A stretch of 56,621 nucleotides of DNA from assembly GCA_020186115.1 (NCBI GenBank), contig WSYJ01000037.1, positions 80,001 to 136,621 of the forward strand, given 5' to 3'. This DNA is from Histomonas meleagridis. Taxonomy: Eukaryota > Parabasalia > Tritrichomonadida > Dientamoebidae. Below, piece by piece: positions 35,936 through 46,927 of the stretch. A program made the position numbers and the translations under genes. Positions within the stretch are counted from its first letter, which is position 1. Each line of letters opens with the position of its first letter. The notes beneath the pieces are model-generated. The model was not told the origin of the DNA and made no database searches. It worked only from the letters and a program-made list of their open reading frames with translations.

Positions 35936-37438
35936 ATGTCATATTCTGATGAGTACGATGAATACGAAGAATCCGAATACGAAGAAATTTCCGGAGACTT
36001 TGATTATATTGCTAACTCGGTTTTAGTTCCAATTAACTTTGCAATTTTAATGAACCCAAACGAAATCAGAGCAAAACACTTTGCAGAAACATTTGTTATC
36101 ATCCGTTCCCGGAAACAAGAAGCAATGGTAAAAGTATTCCCATCTCAAAGCTGTCAACCCGGATATGTTGAAATTCCAAAATTACTTATGCAATCTCTCA
36201 AGCTTTCAGAAGGTCAAGGAGTTTCAATTGAAGCATCTGAGATCCGAATCAAAGCCGATGCCATACAAATTGCCCCATTATTTGATCCAGGAATGACTGA
36301 TTATCAGCAAGATCTTTCAAATTATTTCCGCTCTGATTTTCATGGTGTTAGCTCAGGCATTGGCTTTTCGATATATGTTCGTGGATCCATTCTTAATTTC
36401 GTAGTCCTCAAAACACTTCCAAACACATTTTGTTATACGAACAGCTCAACGCGAATTGTGTTCAATAATCAGCGCATCAACTTCGCATCAATCCCATCAC
36501 TTCTTTCAGATCTTGTTTTCAAGCCAGAAGTCGAAGAGCAAATTAAGAAACTTATTCTTTTACCTATAACACATACAAATATATTCGCTTCAACTTGCTT
36601 AAGGTTTTCGAACGGCATTTTGATCACTGGAACACGCTCAACCGGCAAAACCGCCATTTTAACCGCCATCAGCAAGTCGCTGAAACATAACTCATGCATT
36701 TTAGACGCTTTTGAGTTCGCTACGGCGAACTTAAATGATGCATTCGCTAAGCTTCAGAGAGTTTTTGCTTATGCTATTGAATGTTCTCCTTCAGTACTTA
36801 TGATTGACAATTTGAATACTATTCTTAATAACAAAAAGCTTTATATGCTATTCCTTTCATTGCTTGACAGGGCTATTTCACAGTCAAACATTATTGTTGT
36901 TGCAACAATTAACGATTTATCTCAAGTTGATAAATCTATTATTCGTGACGGACGTTTTGCTTTTATAATCGAACTATCACTTCCAACTAAAGTCGAACGG
37001 CAGGTTCTTATTACCAAAAAGCTTCGTGGAATTCGATATTCAGATCGAACAATTGAAATTGTTTCAGATACAAATACCGAAGGAAACACTTGTGCAGAAG
37101 TCATTGAAATTACAGAGCGAGCAGTATTTAGCATGTTTAACAAGAAACAATTTCCATCTGATCAAGAAATTATTTCACAACTTAACACACAAATTGATGC
37201 TTCTGACTTCCCACGCATTGAACCTAAACCAAATGACTTAAAAGAAGCCAACGGACTAAATGACCTTAGCATAAATGATCTAATGGGTATGAATCAATCA
37301 AAAATTGAATCAGACGCAAATGCTGACGACAAAAGCACTACTGTCTTTGAAGAATTTTTCGATTTTGGCCTAAGTAAGAAAGATGCAGATGAAAATCGTA
37401 ATAATAATAATAATAACGATTTTGCTGATTTCTTTTGA
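35936..37438 (+). CDS. single-AAA Cdc48-like ATPase with altered Walker B
   Basis: This 500-residue protein opens with an acidic tail (1-22), followed by a region (about 35-178) resembling the Cdc48/p97 N-domain. One AAA domain follows (about 185-370): Walker A G-T-R-S-T-G-K-T (232-239), Walker B V-L-M-I-D-N-L-N (D291, N292), sensor-1-like A-T-I-N-D and arginines in I-I-R-D-G-R-F (R337, R340). The usual Walker B glutamate is Asn here, so ATP may bind with weak or no hydrolysis. True Cdc48 has two AAA domains and about 800 residues; this one has one and ends in a low-complexity Asn/Asp tail. Its role is unknown; a regulatory or partner subunit is possible. Confidence 0.72.
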   Translation: MSYSDEYDEYEESEYEEISGDFDYIANSVLVPINFAILMNPNEIRAKHFAETFVIIRSRKQEAMVKVFPSQSCQPGYVEIPKLLMQSLKLSEGQGVSIEASEIRIKADAIQIAPLFDPGMTDYQQDLSNYFRSDFHGVSSGIGFSIYVRGSILNFVVLKTLPNTFCYTNSSTRIVFNNQRINFASIPSLLSDLVFKPEVEEQIKKLILLPITHTNIFASTCLRFSNGILITGTRSTGKTAILTAISKSLKHNSCILDAFEFATANLNDAFAKLQRVFAYAIECSPSVLMIDNLNTILNNKKLYMLFLSLLDRAISQSNIIVVATINDLSQVDKSIIRDGRFAFIIELSLPTKVERQVLITKKLRGIRYSDRTIEIVSDTNTEGNTCAEVIEITERAVFSMFNKKQFPSDQEIISQLNTQIDASDFPRIEPKPNDLKEANGLNDLSINDLMGMNQSKIESDANADDKSTTVFEEFFDFGLSKKDADENRNNNNNNDFADFF

Positions 37439-37637
37439 AATTTGAATTGTTGATCCTTAAACACGTTAATGTTAATGAGTTCTTTAAAAATAAATTAGTT
37501 AATACTAAAGCATTTGTTATTTGGAAATTTATTAATTTTGGAATTACCCGCAGATTTGCAAATTGCAAACACAACAGTTAATGAAAGGAAGTTGAGCTGC
37601 TCTTCTAAGAACATTTGTACCAAGTATTAAAAAAAAA
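37439..37637. other. convergent intergenic region
   Basis: About 200 bp of 3' flank of the AAA gene and of the unknown 90-residue gene; nothing further seen. Confidence 0.35.
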
Positions 37638-37910
37638 TTAATAATTAAATTGAAAACCATCAAGACTTAAATTTTCCATTAGCAAACTTAGATCGCCTTC
37701 GTTATCGCTTTCATCGTGAGCTTTGTTTTGCTCTTGTTGAACATCACTTTGGCATCCAAAAACACTCCAAAAAAGTGGATATCGCTTTCTAAACTCTTTT
37801 TTGGGATTAATTTCAGGATACTCATCATATGGTACTTCGATTCTTTCGTCAAATCCTTGGAAAGGAAATGGAATTCCCATATCCGCAAAAATGTTTCTTT
37901 CTTCTTCCAT
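37638..37910 (-). CDS. small acidic protein of unknown function
   Basis: This 90-residue protein is not recognised. It has a short aromatic core R-K-R-Y-P-L-F-W-S-V-F-G-C flanked by acidic sequence, with an acidic tail (D-E-S-D-N-E-G-D). The start is firmly placed: TCACTTTTCCATGG has the TCA initiator core at 37920-37918 on the minus strand and the ATG at 37910, the same form as the epimerase promoter. That makes a real transcribed gene likely in spite of its size. A longer overlapping minus-strand frame (37688-38140) is a shadow. Confidence 0.65.
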   Translation of the reverse strand: MEEERNIFADMGIPFPFQGFDERIEVPYDEYPEINPKKEFRKRYPLFWSVFGCQSDVQQEQNKAHDESDNEGDLSLLMENLSLDGFQFNY

Positions 37911-38176
37911 GGAAAAGTGACTTGCCTTTCACAAAAGTGTGAAGTCCACTTTTTGATTAATCTCAAAGAATATTTCAAATGAACAAAAATGATATTTGAA
38001 TTGTTTATTTGGGCCCAAATGAGTAACTTATTCATTATGTAGCATATAACAAGATAAAAATTCGATCCTTTTTGCTTTTGTTTGTATTTTGGGGTTGTTT
38101 GGTTTACCTTAGTTTTGCATAATTTAATTTTGTGGTGCAATGTTTCAGCTCAAAAAATTATTCTTTTTAAAACACT
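37911..38176. other. intergenic region, 266 bp
   Basis: Holds the initiator of the gene at 37638-37910 and the 3' flank of the next one. Confidence 0.35.
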
Positions 38177-39004
38177 TTATTCATCATTTTCTTGTTCACT
38201 CGATTGTTTTGGCTCTGAAACTTGTTCGCTATCATCCCTCACAACCTTTGATTGCTCGTGAGCTCTCATCACTTTATTTTGGAAATCTGCTATTAGCTTC
38301 GCTTCCATCGAAGATTCAGATATTGAGAACAGTTCTGATAGTTCACCTCTTGCGACTTCCTGATCACCAATCATTTGATCTGTTTTCTGTATTGCCAATT
38401 CCATAAAATCGTTCACATCTTTTCTCATCGATGTGTGAGATAAATTTTGGGCATTCTGACCCAGAACAGAAAGATCTATGGCTTGATGCATCATTGTAGT
38501 CATATTTGTAAATGAAACATTATCTGATTCATTTTTGATAACCCAATGTGCTATGTTTCGGAGCTCAAGAAGAGTCACATCGTGGCTAATAGGGAGTTTG
38601 TGAGCAGCGCAAAATTGTAAAATTTGATTTAATGTTGTACTATCAAGATTTGAGAGTTTAGTAAGATTACATGCTTCTTTAATATCAAGCTCAGTTATAA
38701 ATCCAAATGAATTTTCATTAATTCTTCCTGAATTAAGAAGTTCGGATATTCGTTTTTCAGGGAATGATAGAAAATGCATGGTGGAATCATAGTCTCCAAT
38801 CGCAAATAGGTACAGTTGGCATAGCGTTTTATATCCTAGTTGTTCTTCAATTATACTTGAAGAAAAAGAATTATATAATAAAAAGTCTCTGGCTTCTTCT
38901 AATGTATTTGGAAAACCACTAAAATGTTCATCCGCAGGATCTCTTGATAAAAATGTCATAGGGTAATCTTGAAAAAAAGATTCTATTTCTTTGTTTACCT
39001 TCAT
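38177..39004 (-). CDS. helical protein of unknown function
   Basis: This 275-residue protein is not recognised. It is mostly helical, without signal peptide or membrane segment. The C-terminal 40 residues are rich in Ser, Glu, Gln and Lys and look disordered. Motifs such as D-I-K-E-A-C-N-L-T-K-L-S-N-L-D and L-E-L-R-N-I-A-H-W-V-I could belong to a helical protein-interaction module. A TCA core lies immediately upstream of the ATG on the minus strand (39007-39005). It has housekeeping-like composition and lies 550 bp from the divergent neurofibromin-like gene. Confidence 0.65.
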   Translation of the reverse strand: MKVNKEIESFFQDYPMTFLSRDPADEHFSGFPNTLEEARDFLLYNSFSSSIIEEQLGYKTLCQLYLFAIGDYDSTMHFLSFPEKRISELLNSGRINENSFGFITELDIKEACNLTKLSNLDSTTLNQILQFCAAHKLPISHDVTLLELRNIAHWVIKNESDNVSFTNMTTMMHQAIDLSVLGQNAQNLSHTSMRKDVNDFMELAIQKTDQMIGDQEVARGELSELFSISESSMEAKLIADFQNKVMRAHEQSKVVRDDSEQVSEPKQSSEQENDE

Positions 39005-39557
39005 TGATGAAGGGTAATGTTTGGGTGCACCCAGAAAAAACGGTTATTTGGATTATTTCATTTTTTATATTGCTTGAAAACACACACAGTCTTAAATTTA
39101 TGTCTCTTACATGTACCTTTCAACTATCAATATACTAATACTACTTGTTCTTAAATATAAATGAATTTAATTGGAAATAAAGAGGTTTTATTTTAAAGCT
39201 CATGTAGTCCAAATCATCTATAAAAATAAAAAAAAACGTAATATTTAAAATTAAAAAGATCAATGCTACTACTTATATAAAAATTAGTTGTTAATTTCAT
39301 ATTCCAGTTATTCTTCACATGTGCTTTGATGAAAGTTAATCATATTATTTAATAAAAAGCTTGAAAATTTTATTACAAAATATATGAATGAATTTCATTC
39401 AGCAAAATTTAATTTATAAATCATGTTTTGCTTGTATCTTTTAACTTATGAAGAGTGCAAAAAATGAATCAAAATTATACAAATAATATATAGTTTATGA
39501 AATAATTGAATTGAAACATAAAAAAAATTTTATGATTCTTTAACTTTTCATTTTATC
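39005..39557. other. divergent intergenic region, 553 bp
   Basis: AT-rich. The right edge holds the initiator TCATTTTATCATG. No gene seen. Confidence 0.4.
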
Positions 39558-39560
39558 ATG
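39548..39560 (+). promoter_or_regulatory. initiator TCATTTTATC before the 2192-residue gene
   Basis: TCATTTTATCATG places the TCA core 10 bp before the ATG at 39558 and fits the TCA-Y-W pattern. Confidence 0.55.
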
Positions 39561-42500
39561 GATAAGCAAATAACCGAACAATTAACATCAATATTATTAT
39601 CAAACATACAGCATGAGATATATCCTGAGCATGCATCCATTGATGAAATAATTTATTTTTCTGCATATGCATGGTTATCTGGGAAGAAAAAATATCAAAT
39701 AACTCTTGATAAAATATGCAAAATCAATCAAAGAGATTGTATCAAAATTCTTTTAATAAATATGAAGAATGCAATTTTCCAAGGAGAAAAAACCACAACA
39801 TTATTTCTTCGAAAGTATTTTATCATTAATGAAATGATACAAAATATTTCTGATTTAAAATATGATACATATTATGATAATGAATTAATTACATTGTTAT
39901 TTTTAAAGCTTCCTTCAAAATATGAAAAACTTCAATCTAAAGTTGATCAATCAATATGGATCATTTTGAAATTATTCATAAAAAAAGGAATGAATCCAAT
40001 AAATTTCGACTTGATTCAAAAAGAGGGAATGAAACCAGATTATGCATTAACAATGTTAAATCATATATTAGAGATTAATTGCACTAAAAGTACTTTCATT
40101 GGTTGTATTAAAATTATTCCACAAATATTAGAAATTGTTCCATCAGAACAAAAAAATAATGCAGCTAGATTAATATATTCAATTTTTGATTCATTTTCTT
40201 CTAATAACCCATTTCTTTATGAAGAATTATTAAGTGAAATAAATGTAGATGATGTTAATGCATTGCAACAGAAAATTCATGATATGAAAATAAATCATGA
40301 TGGAGATTATGAACATTTATTTTGCGTATTAAATTCTTTATGCGCAAAAACAAATCCGGTAATTTCTTCAAAAGGAAAAGGTTTTCTTTATTCAATTGTA
40401 CAGCAAGCATCAGCTCGGAAAACTAAAAAAAATCAAATGAAATCACTTCCACATTGTTTGCTTAATGTCGAAATGTTTTATGGCTCAATAGTAATGGATA
40501 ATATAACTATGTATCATGAATACAAAGAACATCAACAGAAGAAGTTTGAGAAATATATTTTTCTCAAACAGCATAAAAAGCCAATAATTAATCAAGAATT
40601 TGCTATAACATTTTTACCAAAATATACTGCATTGAGCTTCTATGTAAAATCATTTAATAGTGATGCATATAAAACATTAATAGTATATAAAGAATCATTT
40701 GGTGATATTGCATATTTGATTTTTTTAGATTTAATATATAATGGATATCCAAGAATGATTGACTTAAGTATAACTAAGAATACTCTCATGAAAGAATTAA
40801 AATCACGTTTATTTACATTAACTCAATTTCTGAAGGAAAATCAAGGAGAAGTTTCTGAAGATATAAATGTTTTTATAAACTTAGTTACACAATTTTTTTA
40901 TGATAAACAATTACTTTCATATCAAAAGCTAAATGATTTCTTAGAATCCATTTTGAATTTTGATGAAATTTGCGAAATGATAACATTGTTCATCCTAATT
41001 ACTACTGGAAATTTATCTGATAAAATCACAAACTTGCTTCATATATTTGCCAAAATATTTAATTTCGAATTATTTTTCCAAAAAATAATTCTAGAAACAT
41101 CTAAAAAGGAAATAGATCAAAGAATCCTTGAACTTATCAAATTATTTTTAGCAGAAACCAAAAAATTGATTTCAATGGCTTCCCCAATAGCAACATTTCT
41201 TCCACTTATATTTTATAAATTTTTAATTTGGCTATTAGAAATTGAAAAAGTAACAAAAACAAAAATAGAAAAGAAATCAACCAACATAATAATTTCAATA
41301 TCAATATTACTTCATGCAGTAACTTCAAGTAAAATTTTAAAGAAAATAGAAAAAACTTTACATTTATTTGATCAAATCGAAAAGAAACATATTTTTCCAA
41401 TAAAAGATTTAAGAGATGATAAAACTATTTCATCATCTGTTGAAATTATTTTCTTAGCATGGACATCAAGTTTATTAGCAATAACACAAAAATCTAGTTC
41501 AATGCTTGAAATTCCTTGGGATCTTAACTTACAATCTTATCCAAATTCGTTTGAAGCTTCTCTAGAAATTTTTTCATGTTGTACTTCATTTTTATGTCAA
41601 TATGTATTTTTAGTTTCTTCAATGGTAATAATTGGTAAAGACAAATTTAAACCATCTCAACAATTTTTTCGTGTATGTATAAAATACATTGAAACAATTG
41701 ATTTTGTAAATACAAATTTTACAATGGTATTTAAGAATTTAAATCCATGTTTATATAAAAAATTTATATTTAATGTCGAACAAATTATATATGAGAAATA
41801 TCAAAACCTTGAATTTTCTAAACAAGTTTTTTGGGTAAACATTGTGAATTTATTAAATTATTCATTAAATAACACAGAATTTCCTAAAGAATTTTTACCA
41901 AATTATGAAGAATTAATATCTTTAATTTCTTCGATGATTCATTTTGATGCTTTTGATGATAATCCATCTGAAATATTTATTTCATTATGTGATCTTATAA
42001 TTTCAGTATATTCGATTCCTATAAAGAAAAGTCAATCATTTTCTAAATCATTAACAATAAAGTTTTTATATTTGTTAATAAAGTATATTAATACTTCATT
42101 AGTCAATAATATTAAAGTTACATCTAAAATTTGTGATGTTTTGCCACTTCTTTTCAAAAAATTCTCATATAACTTTTATGAAGCATATCCATATCTATCA
42201 GAAACATCGATTTATGAAAAAGAAAAATCATTATATCTATTTATTCTATCTGTTTTTGATCAAATTATAACAAAAACAAGGAAAAAAACACTTATTCATA
42301 CAATACAAAAATGTCTTTATTATATACTTCAAAGAAATGCTTCTCAAGTATGGAAATTATATCTTGAATATTCAAAAGTTTCTCATCAGCTTCTTACTTC
42401 TATTTTATTTGAATCATTAACATGTCTTTTTAATGTTGAATATCATTCAACAAATATACCATCAAAAAAAATGTTTCCACAAATATCTATATCTTCTGAT

Positions 42501-45500
42501 GAAAAAATTCGAAGTTTCTCTATTGAGAAAAATCAATTTTCAAAACCATTATCAATGATTCCACCAAAAATGTCTTTAGCTCCGAACACATTAAAAAGTA
42601 AACATATTTCACCACAACTAGCACTTAAAAATTTATATAAAATATCACATCAAAGAAATATTACGAATTCTTCACAAATTAAAATGGAATATAAAAATAA
42701 AATATTTGACTTTTTAACAAATGATAATTTTAATATTTTTATTAATCCTCCAACATTAAATTTTCTATTTTTTAAAGCAGCAATTTCATGTTGTATATCA
42801 TTTGGTATATATGAAAAACTATTTCAAGTAATGACTTTATCATTTGCTTCTACTAATATGAATTTATATGAAAAAAATCAATATTCGAAATTTTATATAA
42901 CATTTTTTACATTTCTAATTCAAGATTGGCAATTAGAAGATTTTATTTTGTTTGCAAAAAAGCAAAAAATTGTTCAATTTATAGAATCATTTAAACCATC
43001 AATGGCATTTGTATATTTTCTTCATCTTTTTAATAAAATAGTAAAAAATATTGATATTGTAATATCACTTATTATTCATTGTTTTATTGTACCAATAATG
43101 GATGAACCATTACAATATTCATTAACAATAGATACCACAAAATTAGATTTGGATTCATCTATATTTTCACAACTTTTAAAAGAGTATAATGCATTTAGAA
43201 ATATTGTAATAACAATTTTAAAGGCAGAAGCATATTTTCCAATTCTTGAAACTCATCCAATTGAAAAGAACATTGATATATTATATAAATATATATCTCA
43301 AAGGCCATCTGTTATAGATACTAGAGATAAAAATAAAAATTCATTTGCAGATGAAATAAAAATTCCGAAACCAAATTATCAAAATCTTCATATAATAAAT
43401 CAACCATCAAATTGGATTAAAAAAGTTAGAAATAAAAATACAAACAATAAAATATATTATATATTACCAGATCAAATACCAAATTTAGATTATGATTTAA
43501 TATTATATGATTTTTATTCACATTTAAGTAACAAAGAAAACAAAATAATATTTTATTTAAATGCTTCATATATTCCTCCACAAACATTTGATAAGTTCCT
43601 TAGGTTTATTAAAATGATGTCTGAATCATTTACCAAAAAAGTCTCTAAAATCATTTTGATTAATCCTAATTCATCAGTAATATCATATCTTCGAAGAAGT
43701 GATTCAACATCTTTGATGAATAAAATACAAATTACAAATAGTGCAGAAACAGAAATTCTTGAGAATGAACCAATATATCTTCCAATGAATGCATTTAGTG
43801 AAGATATTAAAAATCATGGATATTTCAAAGTTAAATCACTTGGAATAGATTCCAAACTATATATTGGTGATGATTCATTTATTTTATATTCTGATGGGAA
43901 AATACATGATAAAAAATATGTTGTATTAAGGGAGTTATTAATTGATCAAATATCTTCATGTGAAATAAATGAAAATATATTAATATTTAGTATTGTTCAG
44001 AATAATACTCTTTTTAAAGTAAAACTTAATAGTGAAGCCAAAAAATATATTAAAAATGCATATACTTGTATGAAAATGAAAAAAGAATTAGCTATAAATA
44101 AAGTTTCAAATAATTATAATTCGCCAAGTTATAGAGAAGAATGTATTGCAGTAGCAATTTATGTTCTTGCATCAGGCGTTTCAATATTATATCAACCTGC
44201 TTATCAACTTCTTGAAGCAGCAATTCGAGATGGAGATAAATTATGTAATTGTGATATTCAAGATTATACAACAGTATCAAATATTCTTGTTAGTTTTTAT
44301 GAAGAAATTAAAGAAAAAGGTTTAATTGATAATGTTTCACTTTTAATTGCAGATTTAATACCTTTTTTATTGCCACCAAAATCTGATAATACATTTGTTT
44401 TATCAAATACTGCAATTACTTTCCTACAAAATGTATTACCTTTGTTTCTTATATTTATGAATTCATCAACTAATAAATATTGTATATCGAAAATAACAAA
44501 TATTTTGCTTGAAGTTTCAAAAAGTTCAATTGGGCTTTCGATATTAGAGAAAAACTTTTGGTGTGATATTAAATCAAAAATAGGTCTAAAATTTTCATTA
44601 CAAAATATAATAATATCTAATCTTTCATTATCGATAATACAAAGAACGATTCATTCACTTCTTGAATGTAATTATATTTATGTTGGTAAATTATTATTAT
44701 ATCATCATCTAGATGGTGTTACTCAACGTAAGAATTATTGTAAAGAATTAAACTTAGAGAAAATTTTTTCAATTCTTGCTTCGATTCCTTTTTTATTTCC
44801 TGAATTAATTCTCCAAAATCTTCCGCAAATATTCTTTTGTTCGATTATGAGTGGAATTCATGCGCCTAAATCAGTAACAGAGAAAGTTTCGATATTTATT
44901 GACTTAGTTCTTAATTCTATTGGTACATATCATACAAACATTGATATAAATAAATATAAAGGTATTATAATGAATTTGCAACAACGAAAAGTATCATTAG
45001 TTGATATGGTTTATATGGGACAAAAATTAATAAAATCTGTTAATAAAAATGATAAAAAGGAATTTTTGAATTTAATGATGAATTATGAAGTTGGTGATAA
45101 TCCGGATATATGGTATTTAAAGGCTTTTATTCATGTTCAAAAAAGTAATGATACATCACAATATACTATAATTGCACAACGATATCTATTTCTTCTTCCT
45201 AAAATGCTTGATGATGAATATAGAGTACAAAAGTTATATATGGTATTTACTACTTTTATTAAAGTAATTAATTCTTTTCCATCTGATTCTTTAATATTAG
45301 TACTTTTATTTTGGGCAGCAATGATATTATCTAATCATTCATATACAAATCTAAGAAATTCCGCACTTTTCTTAATGAGTAAAATATTATGTTCAATTAC
45401 AATCGAAGAATATCATAAAGGAACTCAAAATATTTCTACATATGCTGAAAGTCAAAGTATTAAATCATTTAGTGAATCATTAAATATTAATTTTAATGAA

Positions 45501-46136
45501 GATTTCGCATTTTCACTTATGATTTCCTTGACCAAATCATTTGAAGAAATAGATTCAAGAAAAAACGCATTAAATTGTATGAAAGATTTAATTAATTCTT
45601 CAGTGAATTATCCAATGCTTGCAATAATATATACACTTCCATTTATATCTTATTGTAGTGAAGATTATTCATGGATATTAAAATTAGGATTTAAAGATGT
45701 CGATACAAGTTCTTTCCCAAGTTTCATATTCTCTGGATTCGATAAAAGAAAAGAAGTTGAAATTAATAATATCATGAATTATTTCGAAATGGTTTATGGT
45801 GATAGATATTGTTTACATAAGTTAGAAGCTATCTCGGAATGTTTAATATATGGTGTGAATAATTTCCCTGATTACTTTGGAAGAATTGCTAATAAAATAC
45901 AAGAGAAAACAATGAGAATTTGGGAATTAATAAAAATGGGAATAAAATTTGAAATAATGTCATCCGTTCTTTCATGTTTCATGAATCCAAAGTTTAAGAA
46001 CATTGAACAAATAACTGTTTCATTGAAAAGAAATGAGGATCATTTAAATGATGATGTATTACTGACGTATATTAATGCATGCATTAATAAATTGTTCAAT
46101 TTATTAAGTGAAGAAAGTCAAAATGCATCTAATTGA
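39558..46136 (+). CDS. neurofibromin-like giant protein with Sec14-PH-type module
   Basis: This 2192-residue protein is mostly helical repeat. From about 1297 a Sec14-like stretch (K-I-Y-Y-I-L-P-D-Q-I-P, then Y-D-L-I-L-Y-D-F-Y-S-H-L and I-I-F-Y-L-N-A-S-Y-I) leads to K-I-I-L-I-N-P-N-S. A PH-like stretch follows (about 1424-1508), including F-K-V-K-S-L-G-I-D-S-K-L-Y-I-G-D-D. This order and spacing resemble the Sec14-PH module of neurofibromin (NF1). In NF1 a RasGAP domain precedes it. Here the corresponding region (about 1030-1200) keeps only a weak echo (C-F-I-V-P-I-M-D-E-P), and no F-L-R arginine-finger motif is seen. So a scaffold or lipid-binding role is more likely than GAP activity. The open frame is uninterrupted over 6.6 kb. 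The family call is moderate. Confidence 0.55.
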   Translation: MDKQITEQLTSILLSNIQHEIYPEHASIDEIIYFSAYAWLSGKKKYQITLDKICKINQRDCIKILLINMKNAIFQGEKTTTLFLRKYFIINEMIQNISDLKYDTYYDNELITLLFLKLPSKYEKLQSKVDQSIWIILKLFIKKGMNPINFDLIQKEGMKPDYALTMLNHILEINCTKSTFIGCIKIIPQILEIVPSEQKNNAARLIYSIFDSFSSNNPFLYEELLSEINVDDVNALQQKIHDMKINHDGDYEHLFCVLNSLCAKTNPVISSKGKGFLYSIVQQASARKTKKNQMKSLPHCLLNVEMFYGSIVMDNITMYHEYKEHQQKKFEKYIFLKQHKKPIINQEFAITFLPKYTALSFYVKSFNSDAYKTLIVYKESFGDIAYLIFLDLIYNGYPRMIDLSITKNTLMKELKSRLFTLTQFLKENQGEVSEDINVFINLVTQFFYDKQLLSYQKLNDFLESILNFDEICEMITLFILITTGNLSDKITNLLHIFAKIFNFELFFQKIILETSKKEIDQRILELIKLFLAETKKLISMASPIATFLPLIFYKFLIWLLEIEKVTKTKIEKKSTNIIISISILLHAVTSSKILKKIEKTLHLFDQIEKKHIFPIKDLRDDKTISSSVEIIFLAWTSSLLAITQKSSSMLEIPWDLNLQSYPNSFEASLEIFSCCTSFLCQYVFLVSSMVIIGKDKFKPSQQFFRVCIKYIETIDFVNTNFTMVFKNLNPCLYKKFIFNVEQIIYEKYQNLEFSKQVFWVNIVNLLNYSLNNTEFPKEFLPNYEELISLISSMIHFDAFDDNPSEIFISLCDLIISVYSIPIKKSQSFSKSLTIKFLYLLIKYINTSLVNNIKVTSKICDVLPLLFKKFSYNFYEAYPYLSETSIYEKEKSLYLFILSVFDQIITKTRKKTLIHTIQKCLYYILQRNASQVWKLYLEYSKVSHQLLTSILFESLTCLFNVEYHSTNIPSKKMFPQISISSDEKIRSFSIEKNQFSKPLSMIPPKMSLAPNTLKSKHISPQLALKNLYKISHQRNITNSSQIKMEYKNKIFDFLTNDNFNIFINPPTLNFLFFKAAISCCISFGIYEKLFQVMTLSFASTNMNLYEKNQYSKFYITFFTFLIQDWQLEDFILFAKKQKIVQFIESFKPSMAFVYFLHLFNKIVKNIDIVISLIIHCFIVPIMDEPLQYSLTIDTTKLDLDSSIFSQLLKEYNAFRNIVITILKAEAYFPILETHPIEKNIDILYKYISQRPSVIDTRDKNKNSFADEIKIPKPNYQNLHIINQPSNWIKKVRNKNTNNKIYYILPDQIPNLDYDLILYDFYSHLSNKENKIIFYLNASYIPPQTFDKFLRFIKMMSESFTKKVSKIILINPNSSVISYLRRSDSTSLMNKIQITNSAETEILENEPIYLPMNAFSEDIKNHGYFKVKSLGIDSKLYIGDDSFILYSDGKIHDKKYVVLRELLIDQISSCEINENILIFSIVQNNTLFKVKLNSEAKKYIKNAYTCMKMKKELAINKVSNNYNSPSYREECIAVAIYVLASGVSILYQPAYQLLEAAIRDGDKLCNCDIQDYTTVSNILVSFYEEIKEKGLIDNVSLLIADLIPFLLPPKSDNTFVLSNTAITFLQNVLPLFLIFMNSSTNKYCISKITNILLEVSKSSIGLSILEKNFWCDIKSKIGLKFSLQNIIISNLSLSIIQRTIHSLLECNYIYVGKLLLYHHLDGVTQRKNYCKELNLEKIFSILASIPFLFPELILQNLPQIFFCSIMSGIHAPKSVTEKVSIFIDLVLNSIGTYHTNIDINKYKGIIMNLQQRKVSLVDMVYMGQKLIKSVNKNDKKEFLNLMMNYEVGDNPDIWYLKAFIHVQKSNDTSQYTIIAQRYLFLLPKMLDDEYRVQKLYMVFTTFIKVINSFPSDSLILVLLFWAAMILSNHSYTNLRNSALFLMSKILCSITIEEYHKGTQNISTYAESQSIKSFSESLNINFNEDFAFSLMISLTKSFEEIDSRKNALNCMKDLINSSVNYPMLAIIYTLPFISYCSEDYSWILKLGFKDVDTSSFPSFIFSGFDKRKEVEINNIMNYFEMVYGDRYCLHKLEAISECLIYGVNNFPDYFGRIANKIQEKTMRIWELIKMGIKFEIMSSVLSCFMNPKFKNIEQITVSLKRNEDHLNDDVLLTYINACINKLFNLLSEESQNASN

Positions 46137-46927
46137 AATGCTGCAACATAATTGTTTGAATATTTTTTATGTTGATGACCAATATGTCAATAAAAAATTA
46201 TTTAAACGATTTTTGAATATGTTTAAATGCTTCACGAGATCAAAAAATGCATATATATATTATGGGATGCTGAGAAAATCCTCGACTAGAAATTCTCTAG
46301 GTTTTTCATTTTCAATGTTTTATCTTTGCCTATATAATGTGATTAAAATATTAGATCAAATCTTCAGATCGAAGACTATATCGATCTCTTTGAAATTTTA
46401 TAATTTATAAATTATAAACTAACATATTAATAATTAAGGTCATTTAGAAAATCCATTGTTGATTTATGATAAAAGAAATATCAATATTTCAATAATTTTA
46501 TCGCAACCACATAGCTCTTTAATATTTACATATAAAATCAGAAGTGATTATCGCATTCACTTTATAATAAATTAGTCAATGTATTTGAATACTTTACATG
46601 CATAAACTATAGAAATAATTTCTGTAATACAAACTTTTTGAGCGTTCGTAATTCAAAGGTGTTCGATGTTTGCTTGATGACAAAAGATGTCATTTGGTTA
46701 CTTTAATTTTTTAACAGAATTAATATACAAATTCATTCTGGAACCTATGTCACTTTTCATAAAAAAAAACATCGCGTTTCAGCTTTGTGAACATCTTCCG
46801 ATTGCAAAAACAATAAAACACGTATCAGCAAAAGTTGAACCAACGAAACGAAAAAAGGCGGGACGGTTGAAGCTCTCTGTATCGTTTTTGACTGATTTAT
46901 CAATAAGTTTCTCAAGTTTTCACACGG
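46137..46927. other. accessory region, about 790 bp
   Basis: Contains half of the palindromic repeat at 46266-46300. Open frames at 46108-46410 and 46687-47013 have no recognisable domain and are likely chance. Confidence 0.4.
46266..46300. repeat. palindromic dispersed repeat, half copy
   Basis: GATGCTGAGAAAATCCT and the CTAGAAATTCTCTAG centre match the reverse complement of 4049-4083 with three mismatches in 35. The other arm is missing. Confidence 0.7.

Noticed and set aside
37688-38140. 150-residue minus-strand frame
   Set aside because: Overlaps the 90-residue gene whose start is fixed by an initiator motif; the longer frame crosses that promoter.
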